Origin: Kushneria aurantia DSM 21353
GTDB lineage: Bacteria > Pseudomonadota > Gammaproteobacteria > Pseudomonadales > Halomonadaceae
Direction: 5' to 3'
Length of the DNA stretch: 64,000 nucleotides
Assembly: GCF_000382245.1 (NCBI RefSeq)
Contig: NZ_KB907869.1
Coordinates: 1 to 64,000, forward strand
Below, piece after piece: positions 34,915-47,260 of this stretch (position 1 is its first letter; the number at the start of each line of letters is the position of its first letter). A program made the position numbers and the translations under genes. The notes beneath the pieces were generated by a model that was not told where the DNA came from, ran no database searches, and saw nothing but the letters and a program-made list of their open reading frames with translations.

Positions 34915-35585
34915 GTCATCACTCCGGTTTCGGCAAAAAAGCGGCCGATTTTTTCATCCTCGGGCTGCTCGTCGGCATCCAGCGCGGCCGCGGCGGCGAC
35001 TTTCGCCGGGTCGGGGTCGGCCGCAATGATCTCGCTTTTGCAACCCGCCGGAGCGTTCTCCAGCACGACAGGGGTGTCGCTGCGGTCACTGTGGAGAAAC
35101 TCGATGTAGTAGGTCGGGTCGTAAATCTGCCAGCGCAGCGGTTCGGTGGGCGGTAGCGGTTCGTCGAGAGGCAGCTCGAAGGCGAACTCTACCCGGTCGT
35201 TATCGAGCCGTGTGGTGTAGTGTTCGATATCACCGACCTTCAGTTCGCGCTCGCCGCTGAACAGATGGGTCAGATTGCCGTTGGTATTGAGGTTGGCGGC
35301 AATCTCCTGGCCCACCGCATCGAGGCCCTGCTGCAGCGTCGTGCCTTCGACGCTGCCGAGCCCCTCGGTCAGGGTCAGACTCTGAAAGGGGTCCAGCAAC
35401 CAGTACTGTTTGAAGGCCACCACCCGCGAGCTGTCGTCGAACACCACCGCCACCCGATAGTCGACCCAGCCGTGGGGATGCGCCATCGCCGCGCCGGCCA
35501 CCAGCAGCATGATGAGCGCCATGAGTGCCCGAGCCGGATGTCGTGCTGAACGAGGCGGGTGTCGTGCTGAAAGAGTGGCGTGCAT
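34899..35585 (-). CDS. DUF1007 periplasmic protein, metal-transport partner
   Basis: A 228-residue protein with an Arg-rich start followed by a hydrophobic signal segment (MALIMLLVAGAAMA) and the family hallmark AHPHGWVDYR right after the cleavage site, which may bind metal at the new N-terminus. The start at 35585 is kept because it provides the positive charges a signal peptide needs; ATG 35522 is the alternative. It probably hands metal to the NicO transporter that it overlaps. Confidence 0.82.
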   Translation of the reverse strand: MHATLSARHPPRSARHPARALMALIMLLVAGAAMAHPHGWVDYRVAVVFDDSSRVVAFKQYWLLDPFQSLTLTEGLGSVEGTTLQQGLDAVGQEIAANLNTNGNLTHLFSGERELKVGDIEHYTTRLDNDRVEFAFELPLDEPLPPTEPLRWQIYDPTYYIEFLHSDRSDTPVVLENAPAGCKSEIIAADPDPAKVAAAAALDADEQPEDEKIGRFFAETGVMTCPAP

Positions 35586-36091
35586 CGTTCGCCCTTTTAC
35601 CTGTGTCGGAGGCGGTTATCTTGCCCTGGAAGAGAGTATGGCGGCGAGAGGCAATGTCGGATAACCGAACAGGGACGGCCGTTGTCGCGCGGCGGCGATT
35701 TTAGTGATGCGGCAGGTCGCAGGGGCGACTATGCTTAAGATAAATCGGGCCGATGAAAAAAATTACAAAAATAGTTCCGGCGTCATCGAATGGGCTTTGA
35801 CGCCGGGGCGCGATGAGGACTATATCTGGTCTTTAGCCGGGCAGGCGCTGGCCACGTTCCGGACAACATTCAATAGTGAACGATCATCAGGCTGCGGTGG
35901 TGCCGGATGCACAACCAACTTCGAGCCCTGATAGCGGCGGCAGGGAAGAACGACGCGACACTGTGCCCCCGGTGAGGAGGCCGGCCAGCGCGACGCTTCC
36001 GACGGGACATCCCCAACGACCTTGCCACCGCCGGCTCTATTGGTTCGCGACCCTTTCGGCGTCAGCGCGCCCTCTTGAAGAGAGGTGGCGC
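35586..36091. other. Regulatory region upstream of glgA
   Basis: 506 bp between the divergent metal-transport operon and glgA. Open frames at 35704 and 35876 lack ribosome binding sites and family matches. An AT-rich block lies at about 35745-35775. A perfect 9-bp inverted repeat follows (CCGGCGTCA, 12-nt loop, TGACGCCGG; 35777-35806). Promoters for both directions must be here. Confidence 0.5.
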
Positions 36092-37671
36092 ATGTCTCAT
36101 TCAGCCGTGGACACGATTCGGACGCCCGACGCCGGTGCTTCGAGCGGCGTCGCACCGCCGTCTTCCCGTGCCATTGCCCCGAGCGGCCTTCATGCCGGCC
36201 AGAGTGAGCCGGCCGAGCCCATTTTGTTCGTAACCTCCGAGCTTGCCGACTTCGTCAAGGTGGGGGGGCTGGGCGACGTTTCCGCGGCGCTGCCGCGAGC
36301 CCTGCTCAACCACTACGACATGCGGCTTTTGATGCCCGCCTATCGCGAGGTGATCGAGAGCATCTGGCCGATTCGCGTTATTGCCGAACTGCCTGGCCTG
36401 GCCGAGATTCCGGCCTGTGAACTGGGCCGCATCGATCTGCCCGAGGGGCTGACGGTCTTCGTACTGCTGTGCCCCGAGCTGTTCGAGCGCCCCGGCAGCC
36501 CCTATCTTGACGAGAATGGCCGGGAGTGGCCGGACAACGCCATTCGCTTCGCTCGGCTGTCACTGGCGGCGGCGCAGATGGCGAGTGGCGCGGTGACCGC
36601 CGACGATGACGGCTGGCGCCCGGCGCTTTTACATCTTCACGACTGGCAGGCAGGCCTGGCGGCGGCCTATCTGCGCTGGCAGGGCGACGATACGCCCTGT
36701 GTCTATACCATCCACAACCTGGCCTACCAGGGCCTTTACGCTCCCGAGTGGATGAGCCGGCTGGGCATCCCCGAAGCCGCCTTCGAAAGCGGCGAGATCG
36801 AGTTCTACGGCAACTTCTCCTTCATGAAGGCGGGGGTGATCTACAGTGACCATATCACCACGGTCAGCGCCACCTACGCCCGCGAGATCACCACCCCGGC
36901 CTTCGGCTGCGGCCTCGAGGGGCTGCTTTCCGAGTGTGCCGCCGCGGGGCGTCTCAGCGGTATCGCCAACGGCATCGACGACAGCTGGAACCCGCGCACC
37001 GACGCCTATCTGGCCTGCGCCTTCGCGACCAACGACTGGGCCGGCAAGCGTGCCAACACCGATTACATCCGCCGCATGTTCCGTCTCGCCGTCAGCCACG
37101 GCCCGCTGTTCGCGGTAGTGTCGCGGCTGGTACATCAGAAGGGGCTCGATCTCACCATCGCCGCCGCCGAGATGATCGTACGCGCCGGCGGTCAACTGGT
37201 GGTGATCGGCTGCGGCGAGCCGCCCATCGAGAACGCCCTGCGCAATCTCGAGGCGCGCTTTCCCGGCGCGATCGGCGTGCATATCGGCTTCAGCGAGCGC
37301 GAAGCGCGCTGCATTTTCGCCGGCAGCGACTTCCTGCTGATGCCGTCGCGCTTCGAACCCTGCGGCCTGTCGCAGATGTATGCCCAGCGCTTCGGTTCGC
37401 TGCCGATCGCGCATCGCACCGGCGGTCTGGCCGATACCATCGAAGATGGCGTGACCGGTTTTCTGTTCGATCAGCTGTCGCAGGAGGCCTTTCAACACGC
37501 CATCAACCGCGCCTTCCGCATCTTCGGCTGCACTGAGCTGTTCTACGCCATGCGGCGTGCGGCGATGGCCATTCACTATCAATGGCGGCTGTCGGTCACC
37601 CCCTACCGGCGGCTCTATCATCAGTTGATGACCGGTGACGCCGAACACACTTCACTGCGCCGCGAGGTGGT

Positions 37672-37675
<4 letters not shown>
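36092..37675 (+). CDS. glgA: Glycogen synthase (ADP-glucose type)
   Basis: A 527-residue GT5 enzyme extending alpha-1,4-glucan from ADP-glucose. About 40 low-complexity N-terminal residues precede the first strand ([20 protein letters not shown]), whose KVGG is the sugar-nucleotide site. [14 protein letters not shown] lies near residue 180, [13 protein letters not shown] near 343, and the catalytic [15 protein letters not shown] near 420. ATG 36092 with a GAGAGGTGG site is chosen over the longer frame from 35876. First gene of glgA-glgB-treZ-malQ-treY; overlaps glgB by 4 bp. Confidence 0.94.
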
Positions 37676-39878
<2,203 letters not shown>

Positions 39879-39882
<4 letters not shown>

Positions 39883-41678
39883 GTGCTACCAGCGCGTCGT
39901 CCGCCAATGGCGAAGATTTTCATCACCCCTGCCGTTTCGGTGCCGCTGCGGTCGACGACGACCGTACCCGCTTCACGCTGTGGGCGCCATCCGCCGGGCA
40001 CGTCGCCGTCGAGATCGAGCGCACCGCGGGTAGTGACCCCGAGCGCCTCGAGATGCAGCGCGATGACAGCGGTGTCTACAGCCTCGAAGTGGCGTGCACT
40101 CCCGGTACCCGCTATCGCTACCGCATCGACGACGAGCTGTCGGTCCCCGATCCCGCCGCGCGCGCCCAATATGGCGATGTCGACGGCCCCAGCCTGGTGG
40201 TCGATCCCGCCGCCTATCGTTGGCAGAACGCCCACTGGCGCGGCCGCCCCTGGCACGAGTGCGTGATCCTCGAAGTGCACGTCGGCGTTGCCGGCGGCTT
40301 CGAAGCCCTCGCCGAGCGGTTGGCGGAGTGGTCGGCGCTGGGCATCACCGCCATCGAGCTGATGCCGCTCAACGAGTTTCCCGGCGCGCGTAACTGGGGC
40401 TATGACGGCGTGCTGCCCTATGCCGTAGAGGCCTCCTATGGTGCGCCGGAAGCGCTCAAGGCGCTGATCGACCGGGCCCACGGGCTGGGCATGATGGTCT
40501 TTCTCGACGTGGTCTATAACCACTTCGGCCCGGACGGCAACTATCTGCCGCACTACGCCGCGGACTTCTTTACCGGTGAGCGTACCCCCTGGGGCGACGA
40601 GATCGACTTCGAGCGCCGCGAAGTGCGCGATTTTTTCATCGACAACGCCCTGATGTGGCTGCTCGAGTACCGCTTCGACGGCCTGCGCTTCGATGCCGTA
40701 CATGCCATCAACAACGATGACTTTCTTCGCGAGATGAGCGATACCCTGCGCCGCAGTACCGCGCCGGACCGCCATGTGCATCTGATGCTGGAGAACGAGC
40801 GCAACAGCGCCTCGCTGCTGCAGACGCACTACCGCGCCCAGTGGAACGACGACTTCCACAACGTCATGCACGCCCTGCTGACCGGCGAGAGCGAAGGCTA
40901 CTACGCCGACTACAGCAAACACACCACCGACAAGCTGGCCAGCTCGCTGCTCGCCGGTTTCATCTTTCAGGGCCAGCCCGACCGGCGCGGCCAGCGCCGC
41001 GGCGAGCCCAGCGGCCACCTGCCGACGACGGCCTTCATCAACTTTCTGCAGAACCATGATCAGGTCGGCAACCGCCCCATGGGCGACCGCCTGATTACCC
41101 TGATCGATGACGAGCGGCTGGAAGCGGCCACTGCGCTACTGCTGCTGTGCCCCACTGTGCCGATGCTGTTCATGGGCGAGGAGTGGGGCGAGAAGCGTCC
41201 CTTTCTGTTCTTTACTGATCATCGCGACGAGCTGGCCGAGGCGGTGCGCGAGGGGCGTCGTGGCGAATTCGCCGACTTTGCTGCCTTCAGTGACGAAGCC
41301 TCGCGTGACGCCATTCCCGACCCCAATGCGGCGTCTACCTTCGAGCGCTCGGTGCCGCGTGCCCACCTTGAGGACGATCCCGAGGCGGCGATGTGGAACG
41401 CCCGCTACATGACCCTGCTCGATCTGCGTCACGCCGAGATCATCCCGCGCCTGCCGGGCACAGCGGCCATGGGAGCGGTACCGCTGGGTGAAGGGGCGGT
41501 ACTGGCACACTGGCGCATGGGGGATGGCACGGTACTGGCGATCGGCGTCAATTTCGGCAGGCAGGGCGTAGCGATCGAGGTGCCGGACGGGCAGCGCCTC
41601 TATGAGCTGGGGGAGTCGGATAACGCCGATGTGCTGGTGCCGGGAGCGGTGCGGGTATGGCTGAGCAGTCACCTATGA
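39879..41678 (+). CDS. treZ: Malto-oligosyltrehalose trehalohydrolase
   Basis: A 599-residue GH13 enzyme that releases trehalose from the maltooligosyltrehalose made by TreY. An N-terminal CBM48-like domain ([17 protein letters not shown]) is followed by the barrel: [14 protein letters not shown] near 210, nucleophile Asp in [11 protein letters not shown] near 268, Glu in MLENERNSA near 304, and [13 protein letters not shown] near 388. Sits in the same operon as treY, two genes apart. Confidence 0.95.
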
Positions 41679-43678
41679 ACGCCGAATTGATCGCGCTGGC
41701 CGAGCTGGCCGGTATCATGATCGATTGGCAAGACAACGACCGGCAGGCACAGCGCCTTGAGGCATCGACCCTGCGCCGGGTGCTGGCAGGTCTGGGTTAC
41801 CCCGCCGACAGCGACGCCGAGATAGCCGACAGCCGCGCTCGGCTCGAACGCCTGGCGCACCCTGAAGGCCCCCGGCAGTGGCCGCCGCTGATCACCGCCG
41901 AAATCGACGCCACCGTCGAGCTGCCTTCTGCGCTGACGCCCGGCACCCGCTGGCGGCTGACCGATGACCAGGGCCGTGCCAGCGAGGGCGTGCTCGGCGA
42001 GCGTGGCGCCCTGAGCGCACCGTCGCGCCCCGGCTACTACCGTTTCGAGATCGGCGACATCGCCCTGACGCTGGCTGTCGCGCCGGGCCGATGCGTGAGC
42101 TTCAGCGATCTGGCCGGCGGCGCGGCGATGCCCATGGCCGGGCTGGTGGCCCAGCTTTATGGCCTGCGCCGCATGGACGACGAACACGGCATGGGCGATA
42201 TCGAGGCGCTGGCGCGGCTTGCCGAGGCCAGCGCGCTGGAGGGTATCGATGCGCTGGCGATCAGCCCGCTGCATGCCCTCTTTGCCCATCAGCCGCAGCG
42301 CTACTCGCCCTATTCGCCGGCCACCCGTCTGGCGCTCAATCCGCTCTACGTCAGCCTGCCGGCGACCTCCGGTGAGGCCGCCACGGGCGAGCTGATCGAC
42401 CCGGTGGCGGTGGCCGAGGAGCGGCGTGTGGCGCTCGATCGCGCCTTCGCGGCGCTCGACGGTCAGCAGCTGGCCGATTTCGAAGCTTTCCGCCGCCAGC
42501 GCGGCGAAACGCTCGAGCACCACTGCCGCTTCGAGGCGATCAGTGAGGTGTACGGCGCGCTGGACGACTGGCCGGCGGCGCTGCGCCGGGTCGACGATCC
42601 GGCGGTAACCGAATTCGCCCGCAGCCACGCACAGCGTGTGGCGCGTCACGCCTGGGCCCAGTGGCAGATCAGCCACGAGCTGGAGCGCGCCCAGAGCCGT
42701 GCCCGCGCCGCCGGTATGCGGGTAGGGCTGATCGCCGACATCGCGGTGGGCGTTGATCCACAGGGTTCCGAGGTGTGGAGTCGGCCGCGGCAGATGCTCG
42801 GCGCATTGCGCATCGGCGCGCCTCCTGATGCCTTCAACGCTCGCGGTCAGGAGTGGGGCGTCACCGGCTTTTCGCCTCAGGGGCTGGTGGCGTGTGGTTT
42901 CGAAGGCTTTATCGCCACCCTGCGCGCCTGTCTGCGCGGCGCCGGCGGTCTGCGTATCGACCACATCATGGGGCTGTCGCGGCTGTGGCTGATTCCCGCA
43001 GGCGGCACACCCACCGAGGGCGCCTATGTGCGTTTTCCCGAAGAGGACCTGCTGCGGCTGGTGGCGCTGGAGTCGTGGCGCCACCGGGCGGTAATCATCG
43101 GTGAGGACCTGGGCACTGTCGAAGCCGCTTTCCGCCAGCGCCTGGCACGTGCCGGTATCGCCGGTATGGGGGTGATGTGGTTCGAGCGCGATGACCAGGG
43201 ATTCAGCGCCGCCGCTGACTATCCCGAGCGTGCGGTGGCGATGACCACCACTCACGACCTGCCCAGCCTGGCCGGCTGGCTGCGCGGGCGTGATCTCGAC
43301 TGGCGTATCGAGCTCGACATGCTGGGCGAGGGCGAAAGCGCCGCCGGCCAGCGCCGCCAGCGGCAGGTCGAGCGCCAGCAGCTGGCGGTCACCCTGGGAG
43401 TCGACGACAGCGCCGATACCCTGCAGTGGCTGACGGCGGCGATACGTCATATCGGTGCCACGCCAACGCCGCTGGCGCTGCTGCCACTGGAGGACCTGCT
43501 GGGCCTCGAGGAGCAGCCCAACCTGCCCGGCACCCTGGATGAGCACCCCAACTGGCGGCGGCGACTGCCGCTGGCGGTCGAACAGTTCTACCGCGACGGC
43601 GAGATCGCCTCGCGCATCGCGGTCTTCAGACAGGCACGCTCGGCACGGGCCGGGCTCGAAGGAGTCGGCCATGAGTGA
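41675..43678 (+). CDS. malQ: 4-alpha-glucanotransferase (amylomaltase)
   Basis: A 667-residue GH77 enzyme that transfers glucan segments between maltodextrins. YSPYSPATRLALNPLYV near residue 210, nucleophile Asp in LRIDHIMGLSRLW near 428, Glu in VIIGEDLGTV near 475, and TTHDLPSLAGWLRGRD near 528 are family features. ATG 41675 overlaps the treZ stop; the ATG at 41657 is upstream and less likely. It recycles short chains left after TreYZ and GlgX action. Confidence 0.94.
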   Translation: MNAELIALAELAGIMIDWQDNDRQAQRLEASTLRRVLAGLGYPADSDAEIADSRARLERLAHPEGPRQWPPLITAEIDATVELPSALTPGTRWRLTDDQGRASEGVLGERGALSAPSRPGYYRFEIGDIALTLAVAPGRCVSFSDLAGGAAMPMAGLVAQLYGLRRMDDEHGMGDIEALARLAEASALEGIDALAISPLHALFAHQPQRYSPYSPATRLALNPLYVSLPATSGEAATGELIDPVAVAEERRVALDRAFAALDGQQLADFEAFRRQRGETLEHHCRFEAISEVYGALDDWPAALRRVDDPAVTEFARSHAQRVARHAWAQWQISHELERAQSRARAAGMRVGLIADIAVGVDPQGSEVWSRPRQMLGALRIGAPPDAFNARGQEWGVTGFSPQGLVACGFEGFIATLRACLRGAGGLRIDHIMGLSRLWLIPAGGTPTEGAYVRFPEEDLLRLVALESWRHRAVIIGEDLGTVEAAFRQRLARAGIAGMGVMWFERDDQGFSAAADYPERAVAMTTTHDLPSLAGWLRGRDLDWRIELDMLGEGESAAGQRRQRQVERQQLAVTLGVDDSADTLQWLTAAIRHIGATPTPLALLPLEDLLGLEEQPNLPGTLDEHPNWRRRLPLAVEQFYRDGEIASRIAVFRQARSARAGLEGVGHE

Positions 43679-46559
43679 TCTCGCCATCAGCGCACCCCGG
43701 GCATTAACCGGCGTCGACACGCCGCTTTCGATGATGCGGCTGCAGTTTCATCCCGACTTCGGTCTCGACGCTGCCACTGCGCTGGTCGACTACTTCGCCG
43801 CTCTTGGCGTTACCCATCTCTACGCCTCGCCCATCTGGGCGGCGCGCAGCGGTTCGACCCACGGTTACGACGGCATCGACCCGACCCGGCTCAATCCCGA
43901 AATCGGCGACGAGGCGGCGCTGGAGCGGCTGGTGGCCCAGCTGCGGGCGCATGACATGGGGCTGATCGTCGACTTCGTGCCCAATCATTTGGCCGTGGGC
44001 GGTCGCGACAACCCCTACTGGCTCGATGTACTGCGCTGGGGACGGGAGAGCCGTTTCGCCGATATGTTCGATGTCGAGTGGGACGGTGGCGGCAACCCGG
44101 ACCTGCAGGAGCGCCTGCTGGTGCCCTTTCTCGGCACCCCCTACGGCGAGGCACTGGCCAGCGGCGATATGCAGCTGGCCTTTGATGCCTCCAGCGGCCT
44201 TTTCCACATTGACTACTTCGAGCACCGTTTCCCCATCGACCCGCGCTGCCAGGCGCTGATGCTGCTGGAAGCCGGGATAGGGGAGATGGCGGCGCCGTTC
44301 GAGCAGATCGAACAGGCGCTGTCGCTGGAGGCGGGCGCCGAGCGCGCCGGTCTGGCGCTGGCCGAATTCGCCCGCAGCGCCGAGGGTAAAGCACGCATCG
44401 AGGCGCTGCTGGGTGCCTACAGCGGCGACAGCGAGGCGGGATGCGAGCGGCTGCATGCGCTGCTGGAGCGCCAGCACTATCGGCTGGCCTTCTGGCGCAC
44501 CGCTCACGACTGCCTCAACTGGCGGCGCTTTTTCGATATCACCGAACTGGGCGGCATTCGCGTCGAGGATCCGGCGGTGTTCGCCCAGACGCATGTCTAT
44601 CTGCTGGAGCTGATCGAGCGCGGCCTGGTGGACGGCGTGCGCCTTGATCACGTCGACGGTCTCGCCGACCCGGCCGCCTACTGTCGCCTGCTGCGCCAGC
44701 GGGTCGACGAGGCCGCGGCGCGCCGCCCGGGTGGCGTGCCGCGCCACCCGCTGCCGATCTACGTGGAGAAAATTCTCGAGGGCAATGAGTCGCTGCCCGA
44801 GGACTGGGGCGTTACCGGCACCACCGGCTATGAGTTCATGAACGCCATTTCGAAGCTGCAGCACGACGCCGGCGGTGAACCCGCCCTGAGCGCGCTGTGG
44901 CACGCCATGTCGGAGCGTGAGGCCACTTTCGAAGAGGAGGTGGCGAAGGCGCGGCGTGAAATGATCGAGACGGCGCTGGCCACCGAGTTCGACCGCGCGG
45001 TGCGGGCCTTCGTTGCAGTGGCCCGCGCTGACCGCGCGACCCGCGACATCACGCCCGGCATGATTCGACGCGCGACCCGCGAGCTGGCGATACAGTTTCC
45101 GGTCTATCGCTCCTACGCCGACGAAAAGGGACGCCCGGCGCGGGACAGGCTCTTTTTCGCCCACGCGCTGAAAGCGGCGCGCGCCCACCTCGACCCGCCC
45201 GACCATGTCGCTCTCGAAGCGCTGGACGACTGGCTGGGGGGAAGGGCGCCAGAGACGTTCGACGAGCCGCAGCGCTCGCATCGGCTGACCGCCATGGTGC
45301 GTTTTGCCCAGTTCACCTCGCCGCTGGCCGCCAAGGCCGTAGAGGATACCGCCGGCTATCGCAGCGCGGTGCTGATCTCGCGCAACGACGTGGGCTTCGA
45401 CGGCGCCCATTTCGCGGCGCCGGTAGAGGCCTTTCATCGCTATAACGCCCGGCAGGCGCGTCACTTCCCCCACGCCATGCTGACCACCGCCACCCACGAC
45501 CACAAGCGCGGCGAGGATGTGCGGGCGCGGCTGGCGGCGCTCTCCGAGCTGGGCGACACCTACGCCGAACGGGTGCGTCACTGGATGACGCGCTCACCCG
45601 TACTGCGCGATGGCAGCGATGCCACCGGCCCTACGCCCGGCGAGGAGATGATGCTCTACCAGATCGTCATCGGCGCCTGGCCGCTGGCGCTCTCACCGCA
45701 GGACAGCGCCGGGTTGTCGACGTTCGCCGAGAGGGTGGCGGACTGGCAGCAGAAGGCGCTGCGCGAGGCCAAGCTCAGCTCTCACTGGCTGTTCCCCGAC
45801 GAGCGGCACGAGGCGCAGTGCCGCCACTTCACCATGGCGCTTTTGACCGCACCGGAAGGGGAAAGCCTGCGCCGCGACATTCACGCCCTGGTCGAGCGGC
45901 TGGCCGGCCCGGGTGCGGTAAATGGCCTGGTGCAGGCGCTGGCGCGGATGACCGCGCCGGGCGTGCCGGACTGCTATCAGGGTACCGAGCGCTGGGACTT
46001 CTCGCTGGTCGACCCCGACAATCGTCGGCCGGTGGATTTCGCCGCCCGCCGCGCTCAGCAGGAGAGTGTCGTCGACTGGCCGGCGCTGGTCGGCGACTGG
46101 CGCGACGGCCGGGTCAAGCAGGCGTTGATCAACGCCGTGCTCGATCTGCGCCGGCGCCTGCCGTCGCTCTTTCTGGAGGGCGACTACCAGCCGCTGGTGG
46201 TCGAGGGGGAGTGGGCCAGCAGGGTGGTCGCCTTCAGCCGCAGCCTGGGAGAGCAGTCTGTTGCTGTCATTATGCCGCGCCATGTAGTGGCCCTGAGTGA
46301 CAGCGGGACGCTGGCGATCACGCCGCAGCGCTGGGGCAACACCCGGATTCAGGCCCCCGCCGAGGATGGCTGGCGCTCGCTGATGGGTGGCGAAGCGGTC
46401 GAAGGGGCGCAGTGGCCGCTGAGCGCGCTGTTCGCCACTCTGCCGCTGGCGGTGCTGGTGCGCCACGGCGACGACACCACGGTCAGCGTTCAGGCCGAGG
46501 CACGTCAGGCCGGCGTAAACGATTTTGATGCCGATACGGCGGCGCTGGATAGCGCTTGA
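43671..46559 (+). CDS. treY: Malto-oligosyltrehalose synthase
   Basis: A 962-residue GH13 enzyme that turns the reducing-end linkage of a maltodextrin into a trehalose unit. Conserved pieces are LYASPIWAARSGSTHGYDG near residue 45, VDFVPNHLAV near 100, nucleophile Asp in DGVRLDHVDGLADP near 323, Glu in IYVEKILEGNE near 364 and TATHDHKRGEDVRARL near 605. Long relative to some TreY proteins (700-900). ATG 43671 has a GGAG site and overlaps malQ by 8 bp; the longer frame from 43455 is a shadow of malQ. Last gene of the first operon. Confidence 0.94.
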   Translation: MSDLAISAPRALTGVDTPLSMMRLQFHPDFGLDAATALVDYFAALGVTHLYASPIWAARSGSTHGYDGIDPTRLNPEIGDEAALERLVAQLRAHDMGLIVDFVPNHLAVGGRDNPYWLDVLRWGRESRFADMFDVEWDGGGNPDLQERLLVPFLGTPYGEALASGDMQLAFDASSGLFHIDYFEHRFPIDPRCQALMLLEAGIGEMAAPFEQIEQALSLEAGAERAGLALAEFARSAEGKARIEALLGAYSGDSEAGCERLHALLERQHYRLAFWRTAHDCLNWRRFFDITELGGIRVEDPAVFAQTHVYLLELIERGLVDGVRLDHVDGLADPAAYCRLLRQRVDEAAARRPGGVPRHPLPIYVEKILEGNESLPEDWGVTGTTGYEFMNAISKLQHDAGGEPALSALWHAMSEREATFEEEVAKARREMIETALATEFDRAVRAFVAVARADRATRDITPGMIRRATRELAIQFPVYRSYADEKGRPARDRLFFAHALKAARAHLDPPDHVALEALDDWLGGRAPETFDEPQRSHRLTAMVRFAQFTSPLAAKAVEDTAGYRSAVLISRNDVGFDGAHFAAPVEAFHRYNARQARHFPHAMLTTATHDHKRGEDVRARLAALSELGDTYAERVRHWMTRSPVLRDGSDATGPTPGEEMMLYQIVIGAWPLALSPQDSAGLSTFAERVADWQQKALREAKLSSHWLFPDERHEAQCRHFTMALLTAPEGESLRRDIHALVERLAGPGAVNGLVQALARMTAPGVPDCYQGTERWDFSLVDPDNRRPVDFAARRAQQESVVDWPALVGDWRDGRVKQALINAVLDLRRRLPSLFLEGDYQPLVVEGEWASRVVAFSRSLGEQSVAVIMPRHVVALSDSGTLAITPQRWGNTRIQAPAEDGWRSLMGGEAVEGAQWPLSALFATLPLAVLVRHGDDTTVSVQAEARQAGVNDFDADTAALDSA

Positions 46560-46683
46560 GCCGCCATTGTCGTAAATAGTGAGATGTGGATACCGCTGTT
46601 GCTCGAGCCCTTGTCGGATAGTCGGCGACGCGACAGCGGTCGATGTATTCGACCCTTCCAACGACAACCAGGAGGAGTGCGCC

Positions 46684-47091
46684 ATGGCTGATGATCAGCT
46701 ACGGACTCGACTGCTCGCCTACCGTATCTGGGAGGCCGAGGACTGCCCCGACGGTGAAGCGGAGCGCCACTGGCATCTGGCCTGCCGGCTGGTGGCCGCC
46801 GAGCGCATTACCGATCTTCCCCAGGAGGTGCCGGCGCCGCGAGCGGCGCGTCGACCGCGCCCTGCGGCAGATTCGGCGCCTGCGGTACCGACATCGCCGC
46901 CGGCCGCTGTAACGACCGCCGAGGAGGGCGCAGCGGACAGCCCGGCCGCGCCGGCCGCTGCGCCGAAAGGCACCACCAAACGCAAATCTTCGGGCGGCAG
47001 GAAAGCCGCCGCAAGCGACGTCAAGGGGGCCGCTACCCGGCGCCGCAAGCGTAGCGACAAGACCTCCGGTGACGACGGCGCGGCACCCTAG
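46684..47091 (+). CDS. DUF2934 protein with basic Ala/Lys tail
   Basis: A 135-residue protein. Residues 1-40 form a DUF2934-type motif (LLAYRIWEAEDCPDGEAERH), small acidic-basic helical units often found beside trehalose and glycogen genes. From about residue 45 it is Pro/Ala-rich, ending in a Lys/Arg-rich histone-H1-like tail (KRKSSGGRKAAASD, RRRKRSDK), likely disordered. Function unknown; nucleic acid or glucan-surface binding are possible. AGGAGGAG site before ATG 46684. It sits alone between the two glycogen operons. Confidence 0.75.
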   Translation: MADDQLRTRLLAYRIWEAEDCPDGEAERHWHLACRLVAAERITDLPQEVPAPRAARRPRPAADSAPAVPTSPPAAVTTAEEGAADSPAAPAAAPKGTTKRKSSGGRKAAASDVKGAATRRRKRSDKTSGDDGAAP

Positions 47092-47260
47092 CCTGGTGAC
47101 GCGGCATCCGGGTCGGTATTGAACGGCCTTGCAGGGGAAAAGCTGCCCACCCCCGCATGCCGAAAGCCTGCTCCGGGCGGGCGAGGTCCGGTTTCGGAGC
47201 ACGCTTTGTACAATGGTATTCAGGGAAGACAACATCAGCGGTTTCATCACGGAGTAGACC

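Noticed and set aside
35704-36091. Frames at 35704-35931 and the upstream extension of glgA from 35876
   Set aside because: No family similarity, low-complexity translation and no ribosome binding site; glgA ATG 36092 has a good one.
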